Source of the DNA: CALBPI01 sp038524795
Lineage (GTDB): Bacteria; Pseudomonadota; Gammaproteobacteria; Steroidobacterales; Woeseiaceae
DNA: 64,000 nt
Assembly: GCA_038524795.1 (NCBI GenBank)
Contig: JBCBIJ010000001.1
Coordinates: forward strand, 310,001-374,000
Direction: 5' to 3'
The position numbers and the translations under genes were made by a program. Shown here piece after piece: positions 53,007 to 61,271 of the stretch. The number at the start of each line of letters is the position of its first letter. Position 1 is the first letter of the stretch. Below the pieces are notes generated by a model. That model had not been told where the DNA came from. It ran no database searches and worked only from the letters and a program-made list of their open reading frames with translations.

Positions 53007-54214
53007 GCGACTTCGGCGCAGCGCTCAAAGCCGCCCGTCCCCGGGCTGTGGCGGCGCTGCGCCGATTTGCCGGCAACCTCGATGCCGCCGAGGACGCCTT
53101 TCAGGACGCGGCCGAGCGAGCACTCACCGCCTGGCGCGAGCAAGGCCTGCCCGACAACCCCACAGGCTGGCTCATCACGGCAGGCCGCAACCGACTCATC
53201 GACGCCGCCCGCAAAGCCGGCCGCGAGGTGCAGGGCGACGCCCCCGAACAAAGCCACGAAGACCTCGAGCCCACAGCCCTCGACGACGATTTGCTGCGCC
53301 TCGTCTTCACCTGCTGCCACTCGGCCTTGGCCGTCGAGCACCAGGTAGCGCTCACACTCAAAGTCATCGCGGGCCTCTCATCGGCCGACGTCGCACAGGC
53401 CTTCCTTGTGCCTGTCCGCACCATGGAGCAGCGTCTGGCGCGCGCCCGCAAGAAACTCAGCGACAAGGGCATCCCCTTTGCAGTCCCCGAAGCCGCAGAA
53501 CTCCCCAACCGCCTCGAGGCCGTGCTGGCCACCGTCTATCTGATCTTCAACCAAGGCTACAGCGCCCGAGCAGGCGCCCTCGTCGACAGCCGCACCTGCG
53601 AGGAGGCCATCTGGCTGGCCCGCCTGCTGCTGCGCCTGTTCCCGGGCGACACCGAGCTCATGGGCCTGCTCGCACTCATGCTCTGCCACCACGCACGCCA
53701 CGCCTCCCGCCAGGCACCCGACGGCGCACTCATCCCGCTGCCGCGGCAGGACCGCTCGGCCTGGGACGGCGACCTCATCACAGAAGCGACCGCATTGCTG
53801 CGCGTCGCGCTGGGCCGCGGCCGCCCTGGGCCCTACCAAACCCAGGCCGCGATCGCGGCGCTGCACTGCGAAGCGCCCGATGCCAGCGCTACAGACTGGG
53901 CGCAAATTGCTGCGCTATACGAAATCCTCGAGCGCCAGTCGCCTGGCCCCGTCGTCACGATAAACCGCGCGGTCGCGCTCAGCGAGGCTGGCGATACAGA
54001 GAAGGCGCTGGCCGTGCTTGAACAGCTCGACGTCTCCTCACTTACGGACTACACGCCTTACCTCGTCGCCCACAGCACGCTGCGCCACCGCCAAGGCGAT
54101 GCGGCCGCCGCCGACGCGCTGTTACGCCAGGCCCTGGAAGCCTCGCAGCACGCCGCCGAGCGCGAATTCCTGTCCCAGGTGCTCGAGGAACGGGCACAGC
54201 GGGCCGATGTTTGA
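53003..54214 (+). CDS. ECF42-type sigma factor with long C-terminal extension
   Basis: A 403-residue sigma factor: sigma2 (about 10-75, ARPRAVAALRRFAGNLDAAE), sigma4 (about 110-165, VAQAFLVPVRTMEQRLARAR) and a 220-residue helical C-terminal extension with TPR-like character, containing LIFNQGYSAR and GPVVTINRAVAL. Such an extension in place of an anti-sigma factor is the hallmark of the ECF42 group, in which it is needed for activity. The 4-base overlap with the DGPF gene supports that assignment, and ECF42 factors often switch on their DGPF gene. G+C is high throughout. Confidence 0.92.
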   Translation: MSDFGAALKAARPRAVAALRRFAGNLDAAEDAFQDAAERALTAWREQGLPDNPTGWLITAGRNRLIDAARKAGREVQGDAPEQSHEDLEPTALDDDLLRLVFTCCHSALAVEHQVALTLKVIAGLSSADVAQAFLVPVRTMEQRLARARKKLSDKGIPFAVPEAAELPNRLEAVLATVYLIFNQGYSARAGALVDSRTCEEAIWLARLLLRLFPGDTELMGLLALMLCHHARHASRQAPDGALIPLPRQDRSAWDGDLITEATALLRVALGRGRPGPYQTQAAIAALHCEAPDASATDWAQIAALYEILERQSPGPVVTINRAVALSEAGDTEKALAVLEQLDVSSLTDYTPYLVAHSTLRHRQGDAAAADALLRQALEASQHAAEREFLSQVLEERAQRADV

Positions 54215-54517
54215 CATAAACCTTGGGCCACCGCGACAGCCAGCGATGCCGCGCAGCTCAGCGCCCACGAACCGCTCTATATGTGACTTTCGTCCTTAAA
54301 ACGGCGACCAACGGCTGTCAAAGTCCCCCCGCTGGCGACTTAATGCAAAGCCTCCTTATACTCACCGCCGATCGCGCGGTCGGCTTGGGGGAGTTCGCGA
54401 CCAGCAGCGCAATGACGTGTGTGACTTGTTGAATGCGCGGGATGCCGGCGAAGGCCGACCGTAGCGAAGCATTCAGCGATTGGGGGGGGGGGGAATGATG
54501 CCCACCGGAGCGACCTT
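54215..54517. other. 303-base gap with a run of twelve G
   Basis: No convincing gene is seen. At 54482-54493 there are twelve consecutive G, ending 24 bases before the GTG of the TetR-type gene. Runs this long are prone to slippage in replication and in sequencing. An ATG at 54496 lies just after it, but no long frame follows from it. Confidence 0.7.
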
Positions 54518-55171
54518 GTGACCCGTCACGAGGCACCAGCAGACGGCGGAGAAGCGCCAGGCGGTGGCCAGGATGGACTGCGTGAGCGGGCCATCCTCGA
54601 TACCGCGTTGACCCTGTTTCTGAAACGCGGCTACACCGACACATCGCTGTCACGCATCGCGTCCGAGGCCCGTATCACGCCGGCCGAAGTCCACCGCCGG
54701 TTCGGCAGCAAGGCGGACCTCTTGGGCCTTGTGCTCGACCGCGAGATCCAGCGCTCCCGCCAGCCGTTCATCAACGGCGTCCCCGAGTACGACTCGGCGC
54801 TCGAAGCCGCGCGTTTCATCGCCCAATGGCACCAGCAGCTGTTCCAGGCGACCGCGCTATTGCCGCTTATGCGCACCACGATCAGCGCCGCCCACAAGCA
54901 CCCCGAGCTGCGCGACCTGCTCGTCACCAGCGACGGCGGCGAAGCCTGCCAGGCTTTCGTCGAGGAAGCGTTCAAAACAATGATCAAACGCGGGTTGTTT
55001 CGCGAGTGCAATGCGCGCACCGCGCTGCGACATTTTTTCGGCATGCTCAACCAGGCGCTTTGGATCGAACCCGTCACCATCGGCCGTCCGATCGAGAATC
55101 TCGACGAACACATCGACTCTTGCGCACGCGCCTTTTGCGTCCTTTACGCCGCCGACGCCCCCGACTTTTGA
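54518..55171 (+). CDS. TetR-family transcriptional regulator
   Basis: A 217-residue regulator starting at GTG 54518 behind GGAG. The N-terminal helix-turn-helix is typical: AILDTALTLFLKRGYTDTSL, then IASEARITPAEVHRRFGSKADL with the recognition helix. The C-terminal ligand domain is of the TetR_C type without a diagnostic motif. It reads into egtB 54 bases later, so the two may be co-transcribed or it may control egtB-egtD. The ligand is unknown. A twelve-G run lies just upstream in the leader. Confidence 0.88.
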   Translation: MTRHEAPADGGEAPGGGQDGLRERAILDTALTLFLKRGYTDTSLSRIASEARITPAEVHRRFGSKADLLGLVLDREIQRSRQPFINGVPEYDSALEAARFIAQWHQQLFQATALLPLMRTTISAAHKHPELRDLLVTSDGGEACQAFVEEAFKTMIKRGLFRECNARTALRHFFGMLNQALWIEPVTIGRPIENLDEHIDSCARAFCVLYAADAPDF

Positions 55172-55225
55172 CAGCCCCCGGGCGCCTCTCTAACCTTTAA
55201 CTTCTGTTACGCAGCGGATAGCGCT

Positions 55226-56482
55226 ATGGCCGCCGCAGCCGGCGACGCCGGTCTACGCAACGACCCCCTGACCGGACGTTTCGACAAGGTTCGAGCGCGT
55301 TCGCTCGCGCTGTGTGAAACGCTCAGCGCAGAGGACCAGGTCGTACAAACGATGCCCGACGTCAGCCCGACGAAGTGGCATCTCGCGCACACCACGTGGT
55401 TCTTCGAGACCTTCGTGCTGGTGCCGCATGCGCCCGGCTACGCGCCCTTCGACCCGCGCTTCGCGTACCTCTTCAACAGCTACTACCAGAGCGCAGGCGA
55501 GATGCATGCGCGGCCACGGCGTGGTCTGCTGTCGCGACCCACGGTCGCAGAAGTGCACCGCTACCGTGCGTATGTCGACGACGCCATGCAGTCGCTGCTC
55601 GCAACCGGCGTCGATGCGGAAACCTGCAGCATCATCGAGCTCGGCCTGCATCACGAACAGCAGCACCAGGAGCTCATGCTGACGGACATCAAGCACGTGC
55701 TTTGGTGCAACCCGCTGAAGCCTGCCATGTGCCCCGACCTGCCCGTGCCCGCACAAGCCGAGGCGCGGGCGACAGATTGGATCCGTCACTCTGGCGGCGA
55801 GGCCGAAATCGGCGCGCCCACAAACACTCGGGGCTTCTGCTTCGACAACGAAACACCGCGGCACCGCACCTTGCTGCAACCGCACCAAATCGCCGATCGC
55901 CTCGTCACCAACGCCGACTACCGGCGCTTCGTGGAAGACGGCGGCTACGGCGACGCCATGCTCTGGCTCTCGGACGGCTGGGCGACGGTCACCGAGGAAG
56001 GCTGGTGCCGACCGCTGTACTGGTCCGAAGACCTAGAGCAGGAGTTCACACTGGGCGGCCTACGCGAGATCGATCCGAACGCGCCCGTCTCCCACTTGAG
56101 CTTCTACGAGGCGGACGCGTTTGCGAGCTGGGCAGGCGCCCGCTTGCCCACTGAAGCCGAGTGGGAGACCGCCGCGGGCGACAGCCCCGTGCAAGGCAAC
56201 TTTGCAGAATCGGGTTACTGGCACCCGGCCGCGGGCGACGGCCCGCAGTGGTACGGCGACGTCTGGGAGTGGACGGCTTCGCCTTACGCCGCTTACCCGG
56301 GCTTCAAACCCCTCGCGGGTACGCTGGGCGAGTACAACGGCAAGTTCATGTGCAGCCAGCTCGTGATCCGCGGCGGGTCCTGCCTGAGCGCGCAGGATCA
56401 CCTCCGCCCGACCTACCGAAGCTTCTTCTACCCCGATGCACGCTGGCAGTGCACGGGGCTCCGACTTGCAGGCGACGCCTGA
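55226..56482 (+). CDS. egtB: Ergothioneine biosynthesis protein EgtB
   Basis: A 418-residue non-haem iron sulphoxide synthase that joins a sulphur donor (gamma-glutamylcysteine or cysteine) to hercynine using O2. The N-terminal DinB-like domain supplies the iron ligands His52 (KWHLAHTTWFF), His143 and His147 (LHHEQQHQELM). The C-terminal FGE-sulphatase-like domain contains RLPTEAEWETAA, VWEWTASPY and VIRGGS. Length is normal for the family. egtD follows 15 bases later. No egtA, egtC or egtE gene is in the window, as in many bacteria with the two-gene form. Confidence 0.96.
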   Translation: MAAAAGDAGLRNDPLTGRFDKVRARSLALCETLSAEDQVVQTMPDVSPTKWHLAHTTWFFETFVLVPHAPGYAPFDPRFAYLFNSYYQSAGEMHARPRRGLLSRPTVAEVHRYRAYVDDAMQSLLATGVDAETCSIIELGLHHEQQHQELMLTDIKHVLWCNPLKPAMCPDLPVPAQAEARATDWIRHSGGEAEIGAPTNTRGFCFDNETPRHRTLLQPHQIADRLVTNADYRRFVEDGGYGDAMLWLSDGWATVTEEGWCRPLYWSEDLEQEFTLGGLREIDPNAPVSHLSFYEADAFASWAGARLPTEAEWETAAGDSPVQGNFAESGYWHPAAGDGPQWYGDVWEWTASPYAAYPGFKPLAGTLGEYNGKFMCSQLVIRGGSCLSAQDHLRPTYRSFFYPDARWQCTGLRLAGDA

Positions 56483-56497
56483 CCGCAAGGACCCCAG

Positions 56498-57454
56498 ATG
56501 ACCGACAGTGACGCGCAGGCTGCCAGGAAGGCAGCCGATCTCGAAGAAGTGCTTGCGGGGCTGGCCCTGCCGCAGAAGCGGTTGTCGCCCAAGTACTTCT
56601 ATGACGAGCGCGGCTCGAAGCTGTTTGAGGCCATCACGGAGCAGCCCGAGTACTACCCGACGCGCACCGAGATCGGCATCCTCGAAGAGAACATCCAAGC
56701 CATCGGCGATGCGCTGGGCACAGGCGTCTCCCTGATCGAGTTCGGCGCGGGCGCCAGTGTCAAAGTGCGTATCCTGCTCGACCACGTACCGGGCATCGGT
56801 GTGTTCGTGCCCGTCGACATCTCGGGCGATCACCTGCAGGCCGCGGCTGACACGCTCGCACTGGCTTACCCCAACATTGAAGTGCTGCCCGTCACGGCCG
56901 ACTTCACGCGGCCGTTTCAGCTGCCCTCGCCACGCGTCATGCCCGACCGCAATATCGTGTTCTTCCCGGGCTCAACGATCGGCAACTTTCCGCCCGAGGC
57001 GGCCCAGGAGTTGCTCACAACTATGCGCCGAACGGCCGGCGACGGTGGCGGCCTGCTCATCGGTGTGGATCTAAAGAAAGACGCCGACGTACTCGAGCGC
57101 GCCTACAACGACGAGGCCGGCGTCACCGCAGCGTTCAACTGCAACATGCTGCACCACCTCAACGGTCGGCTGGGCACCAACTTCCGACCCGAGGCGTTCA
57201 AGCACCGCGCCATTTACAACGAGGACGAGGGACGCATCGAGATGCACCTCGTCAGTCAATGCCGCCAGTCGGTCAACCTGGCCGGACAGCAGTTCGAGTT
57301 CGCGCCCGACGAATACCTGCTCACCGAGTGCTCCTACAAGTTCTCGCTCGAGGACTTCGCAGCGCTCGCCGATGCGGCCGGTTTTACGGTCGACACGGTG
57401 TGGCAGGACGCAGACGGGCTGTTCAGCGTCCAGTACTGCCGGACGAAAGACTAA
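56498..57454 (+). CDS. egtD: L-histidine N-alpha-methyltransferase EgtD
   Basis: A 318-residue S-adenosylmethionine-dependent enzyme that adds three methyl groups to histidine to give hercynine, the substrate of EgtB. Family motifs are YFYDERGSKLFEAITEQPEY near residues 33-52, YPTRTE, the cofactor site IEFGAGASVKV and FFPGSTIGNF. AAGGA precedes the ATG. The gene ends 7 bases from the end of the convergent acyl-CoA synthetase-like gene. Confidence 0.96.
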   Translation: MTDSDAQAARKAADLEEVLAGLALPQKRLSPKYFYDERGSKLFEAITEQPEYYPTRTEIGILEENIQAIGDALGTGVSLIEFGAGASVKVRILLDHVPGIGVFVPVDISGDHLQAAADTLALAYPNIEVLPVTADFTRPFQLPSPRVMPDRNIVFFPGSTIGNFPPEAAQELLTTMRRTAGDGGGLLIGVDLKKDADVLERAYNDEAGVTAAFNCNMLHHLNGRLGTNFRPEAFKHRAIYNEDEGRIEMHLVSQCRQSVNLAGQQFEFAPDEYLLTECSYKFSLEDFAALADAAGFTVDTVWQDADGLFSVQYCRTKD

Positions 57455-57461
57455 AGCGACC

Positions 57462-59201
57462 CTACTCGGACGCGTCGTCGGAATTCGCGGCGTCGCCCAG
57501 AGACTGCTTGATGCTGTTCATCGCCACGCGGGCTTCGCGCTGTTGCAACGCGCGCTTGTCGACCTTGCCCAGCGGGGTCAGCGGCAGGGCGTCGACGATG
57601 AACACATCGACGGGCAGATCCGAAGACGCGGCCAGCGTGTCACGCAAAAACTCACGTAAGGCCTCGGTATCGCTCTGGCCGCCTTCGCGCAACACGGTGT
57701 AGGCCACGGGCACTTCGCCAGAGACGGGGTCAGGCCGCGCCACCGTGGCCGCCATGGCGACCATGGGATGCTGCAGCAAAGCTTCTTCAATCGTTGAGGG
57801 ATCGACGTAGCGACCACCGCGGCGAATGACCTCGCTGCGTCGACCCGCGATCCAGTGATAGCCATCGCCGTCGATACTCGCGAGGTCGCCCGTGTCGAGC
57901 CAGAGCAAACCGTCGCCGCATTCGACCCAGTCGACGCCGCCACGATCTTCGTCGATGTAGGTCTCAAGCAGTCCGGGGCCATTCACGAGCAGGCGGCCGA
58001 CCTCCTCGATGTCGCAGTCGCCCTGGAACCGGTTCGCATCATCAAAGGTCGCGATGCGTGTGCGGTGCCAGGGCAAGGCGATGCCAGCAGAACCCGCACG
58101 GCGCTCGCCCGCGGGCGGCGTCATCGTCGCGAGACAACCGAGCTCCACGATGCCGTAGCTTGAGAGTAAGCGCACACCGGCGGCGCGCTCAAAGCGCCGT
58201 TGCAGGGCCGCCGATAATCGCGCGCCGCCGGAGATGGCCAGCGACAGCGAGGTGATGTCCGCCTCACCGATGGGCACGCGCAATAGCTGAGCAATCACCG
58301 CGGGCACGAGCAAGGCCAGCGTGACGCGGTAGTGGGCGATTATGCGCCAGTAGTTCCTGACGAAGTCGGGGTTCAGGAAGCCGCGCGGGCCCGCCGTGAT
58401 CACACAGGCGCCCTGCGACCAAGGCAACAAGCCCGATGCTGCCGCCACGGAGTTGTGAAACAGCGGCAGCCCCCCGGCGACGACAGTGCCTTCGTTAAGC
58501 AGCTCGCCAAACATCGGCCGCAGCGCGCACACAGTGCGCATCTCGGCCGCCAGGGACCGCCGGACCAGTCTCGGCCGCCCCGTGGTGCCGGCCGTACAGT
58601 TGACGATGCCCAGGTGTTCGGGCGGTGGCGCCGCCTGCGCGAGATCGCCGCGAATCCCGCTCAGCGCAATGTTGAAGTCCTGGACGTCGACGTCGGGGTG
58701 CGCGTGTGCCGCCGCTTCGCCGACGAGAAAGACGTGCGTCAGACGTGGGCACGCCGCCGTGATCTCGTCGGCGCGATCCGTCCAGCTGCCAGCGTCGGCA
58801 ACCAGGATCCGGGTGTTCGCGAGCGCGAGCAGCGCGGCGAAATCACCGGTCGCGATGCCGCCGTTGATGGGCATGACCGTCGCGACGGACTGCGCGCCCC
58901 AAACTGCGATGTGTGCCTCTGGCCGGTTGGAGAGCGCAACGGCGACAACGTCGGTTGCCTCGATGCCGTGAGCCTGGAACAGCGTCGCCGCGGCGCATAC
59001 CTGCTCGAACAGGTCTTCAAAGGTCAGGGTACGGGCGCGCTCGATACGTGCGGGGTCAGCGAGGAAATGCAGTGCGGCGCGACCCGGCCAGCGCTCGGCG
59101 CTGCGGCGTAACAGGTCGAACGCCGTCCGCGGCTCGTCCTGGCCGTCGATATTGCGGTCGCTGATTCGGTCGACATCAAGCCGACTCGCGACAGGCGTCA
59201 T
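57462..59201 (-). CDS. AMP-dependent acyl-CoA synthetase/ligase-like protein
   Basis: A 579-residue member of the ANL adenylate-forming family. The phosphate loop is CTAGTTGRPR (202-211), in which the usual Lys at the end (TGxPK) is Arg211. The A5-type motif is YGIVELG in place of YGxTE. A7 is LDTGDLASID and the catalytic A10 Lys is Lys546 in PLGKVDK. So the catalytic core is largely kept, with two substitutions in conserved motifs. The acyl substrate cannot be read from the sequence; it may be a fatty or aromatic acid. It stands alone, convergent with egtD. Confidence 0.85.
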   Translation of the reverse strand: MTPVASRLDVDRISDRNIDGQDEPRTAFDLLRRSAERWPGRAALHFLADPARIERARTLTFEDLFEQVCAAATLFQAHGIEATDVVAVALSNRPEAHIAVWGAQSVATVMPINGGIATGDFAALLALANTRILVADAGSWTDRADEITAACPRLTHVFLVGEAAAHAHPDVDVQDFNIALSGIRGDLAQAAPPPEHLGIVNCTAGTTGRPRLVRRSLAAEMRTVCALRPMFGELLNEGTVVAGGLPLFHNSVAAASGLLPWSQGACVITAGPRGFLNPDFVRNYWRIIAHYRVTLALLVPAVIAQLLRVPIGEADITSLSLAISGGARLSAALQRRFERAAGVRLLSSYGIVELGCLATMTPPAGERRAGSAGIALPWHRTRIATFDDANRFQGDCDIEEVGRLLVNGPGLLETYIDEDRGGVDWVECGDGLLWLDTGDLASIDGDGYHWIAGRRSEVIRRGGRYVDPSTIEEALLQHPMVAMAATVARPDPVSGEVPVAYTVLREGGQSDTEALREFLRDTLAASSDLPVDVFIVDALPLTPLGKVDKRALQQREARVAMNSIKQSLGDAANSDDASE

Positions 59202-59332
59202 GCAGGTGCGTCCATGCGGCTCCTGGCCCGGTTGGCGGGTCCTTCGCTCTCCGGGGCATTGTAGCGCGTTGCAACGACGTGATTTAGGTCGGGAACGAGA
59301 GCCTGCCGGACCCGGCCTCCCGCGTGGACGCG

Positions 59333-59611
59333 CTAGTCGCCGGCGGGTTCTTCCGTAAAGCCTTCGGGCTTCGCCGACCCTTCTCCAAAGAAGAACTTCT
59401 CCATCTCACCCTCGAGGAACTTGCGCGCCTCGGGCTCGATCGGTGTAAGCCGGTACTCGTTGATGAGCATCGTCTGGTGCGCAAGCCATTGCTGCCAGCC
59501 CACCTTGGACACGTTGTCGTAAATGCGTTGCCCGAGCTCGCCGGGGTACGGCACACGATCGAGGCCTTCGAGCGACTCACCGCGCAGCACGCAGTCCACC
59601 ATTCTGGTCAT
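59333..59611 (-). CDS. yggX: Fe(2+)-trafficking protein YggX
   Basis: A 92-residue small cytoplasmic protein that protects iron-sulphur clusters and takes part in iron supply. The family pattern is clear: MTRMVDCVLRGE with Cys7, EGLDRVPYPGELGQRIY, and WLAHQTMLINEYRL. It overlaps mutY by 4 bases (ATGA at 59608-59611). MutY itself holds an iron-sulphur cluster, and the mutY-yggX pairing is common in Gammaproteobacteria. Confidence 0.96.
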   Translation of the reverse strand: MTRMVDCVLRGESLEGLDRVPYPGELGQRIYDNVSKVGWQQWLAHQTMLINEYRLTPIEPEARKFLEGEMEKFFFGEGSAKPEGFTEEPAGD

Positions 59612-60663
59612 GACGATTCCTGTAACAGGGATTGCGGCGATTCTAGCGACTCGACGATGCGTTCGACAGGCCGCGGTACACCAAGCGCCGCAAGCTCGGC
59701 CGGTTGCACCCAGCGCTGATCCGCCTCGGCAACGCCGCCCGCGGACGCCGTCACCCCATAGAGCTCGGGCAGGATCTCAAGGTCGAAGTGCGTGAACTTG
59801 TGCACGAAACCCGGCAAGAGCTGCGGTGCGGTATCACTCGCAGGTAAGCCCTCTGGGCGTGGCTCACCGTCGGGCTGCTCGGGAAACGACCACAGCCCAC
59901 CCCAGATGCCCGTTGGGGGTCGGCGTACGAACAGCAGCGCACCCGATGCGTTGCGGTAGACGAGCATGCGCGCACGACGCCGCGGCTTGTCACGGCGCGG
60001 TTTGCGACCCGGCAACTCATCGATGCGCCCCTCGGCGCGCGCGCGGCAGGTCGTGCGCACGGGGCAGGCCTCGCAGCCCGGCGCGCGGCGGGTACAGAGC
60101 GTGGCGCCCAGGTCCATCATGGCCTGCGTGTAATCGGCAACGCGCGTGTCGGGCGTGAATTGCTCCGCGGCTTGCCAGAGCGCCTTGAGCACAGCGGTGC
60201 GCCCGGGCCAGCCCTCGATCGTCTCGTGGCGGGCCAGCACACGTTTCACATTGCCATCGAGAATCGCGTGGCGGGCATCATCGGCCAGCGACAGAATCGC
60301 ACCCGCCGTCGAGCGTCCCACGCCGGGCAGTGCGACCACCGCATCGAAGTCGCCGGGAAACGCTCCGCCGTGCCTATCGCGCACCTGCTGCGCCGCGGCG
60401 TGCAGGTTGCGTGCACGAGCGTAGTAGCCGAGCCCCGACCAGAGTGCGAGCACATCATCAGTGGGCGCATCGGCCAGCGTGACGACGTCGGGGAAGCGCG
60501 CCATGAAGCGTTCGAAGTAGCCGATGACCGTGGCGACCTGAGTTTGCTGCAGCATCACTTCGCTGACCCAGACACGGTAGCGTGATCGGTCGTGTTGCCA
60601 GGGCAGGTCCTTACGGCCGTGGTGCTCGAACCAGTCAAGCACGCGCGCAGCAAAATCTGTCAT
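59608..60663 (-). CDS. mutY: A/G-specific adenine glycosylase MutY
   Basis: A 351-residue DNA repair enzyme that removes adenine mispaired with 8-oxoguanine. The catalytic Glu35 is in SEVMLQQT, the helix-hairpin-helix is LPGVGRSTAGAIL (112-124), Asp136 is in ILDGNVKRVL, and the 4Fe-4S cluster ligands are Cys190, Cys197, Cys200 and Cys206. The C-terminal NUDIX-like domain (about 230-340) recognises 8-oxoguanine and contains GIWGGLWSFPE. It overlaps genes by 4 bases at both ends, so asmA, the START-like gene, mutY and yggX form one tight run. Confidence 0.97.
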   Translation of the reverse strand: MTDFAARVLDWFEHHGRKDLPWQHDRSRYRVWVSEVMLQQTQVATVIGYFERFMARFPDVVTLADAPTDDVLALWSGLGYYARARNLHAAAQQVRDRHGGAFPGDFDAVVALPGVGRSTAGAILSLADDARHAILDGNVKRVLARHETIEGWPGRTAVLKALWQAAEQFTPDTRVADYTQAMMDLGATLCTRRAPGCEACPVRTTCRARAEGRIDELPGRKPRRDKPRRRARMLVYRNASGALLFVRRPPTGIWGGLWSFPEQPDGEPRPEGLPASDTAPQLLPGFVHKFTHFDLEILPELYGVTASAGGVAEADQRWVQPAELAALGVPRPVERIVESLESPQSLLQESS

Positions 60664-61271
60664 TGCGGCGCGTCGAACCCCGCAAGGCCGCGCTCACGAA
60701 ACGTGCTCGCGTCGGCCGTCGATTCCTGGGCGAGCTTCTCGATGCGCGCGACCGCATCGCGGCCGCCTTTGATGAGCTGGCGCTTCATGACGTAGGGCCC
60801 GATAACGGGCGGCACCCAGAAGGCGGGTTCCATCTCGATCTCATAGACGACGAGCGTGCCGTCGCCTTCTTCGCTCAAGTCCCAGGTGGCGACCGCGTAG
60901 CGAAAATCCTCACCACCGGGCTCCTGAGTCGTGCGGATGCTGTCGAGCCCCTCGTTTTCGAGCAGCTCGGTGCGCGCCATCGTCTGGCAGAAGAACAGAA
61001 CACAGCCTTTGACCCGCGTGTAGACGCGCAGCGCGCCGGCTTCTGTTGGCGGCTCGAACCGCGTCTCGTCGTAGACGCTCGAAATGCGATCGAACTGCGC
61101 ATAGTCCGTGAGGATGTCGAACACACCAGCACGCGGCGCATCGAACCAGGTCTCGGAGCGCATGGTGTAGCGCTTGCCCTCGTGCTCGACGGTGACTTCA
61201 CGGATCTCGGCCGACACCGCCGGACCGGCGCCGGTGAGCAACACAAGCGCCATGAGGACACGCCAGGCCAC
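60660..61271 (-). CDS. Exported START/SRPBCC-like protein
   Basis: A 203-residue protein with a Sec signal peptide (cleavage near AVSA/E, about residue 21). It begins at a GTG that shares one base with the asmA stop (TAGTG). An ATG six codons later is an alternative. The fold pattern is that of the polyketide cyclase/START group: SETWFDAPRAGVFDILTDY, then FDRISSVYDETRF and late helix VARIEKLAQE. Such domains bind hydrophobic ligands. A CVLFFCQTM stretch has two cysteines. The function is unknown, and association with asmA hints at envelope lipid handling (inference). It overlaps mutY by 4 bases. Confidence 0.82.
   Translation of the reverse strand: MAWRVLMALVLLTGAGPAVSAEIREVTVEHEGKRYTMRSETWFDAPRAGVFDILTDYAQFDRISSVYDETRFEPPTEAGALRVYTRVKGCVLFFCQTMARTELLENEGLDSIRTTQEPGGEDFRYAVATWDLSEEGDGTLVVYEIEMEPAFWVPPVIGPYVMKRQLIKGGRDAVARIEKLAQESTADASTFRERGLAGFDAPQ

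Noticed and set aside
52801..54021. 406-codon plus-strand frame overlapping the DGPF and sigma genes
   Set aside because: Out of frame with both; Pro/Arg-rich composition typical of an alternative frame in G+C-rich DNA.
54318..54653. 111-codon minus-strand frame through the twelve-G run
   Set aside because: It encodes low-complexity sequence including a proline run from the G tract and overlaps the TetR-type gene on the other strand.
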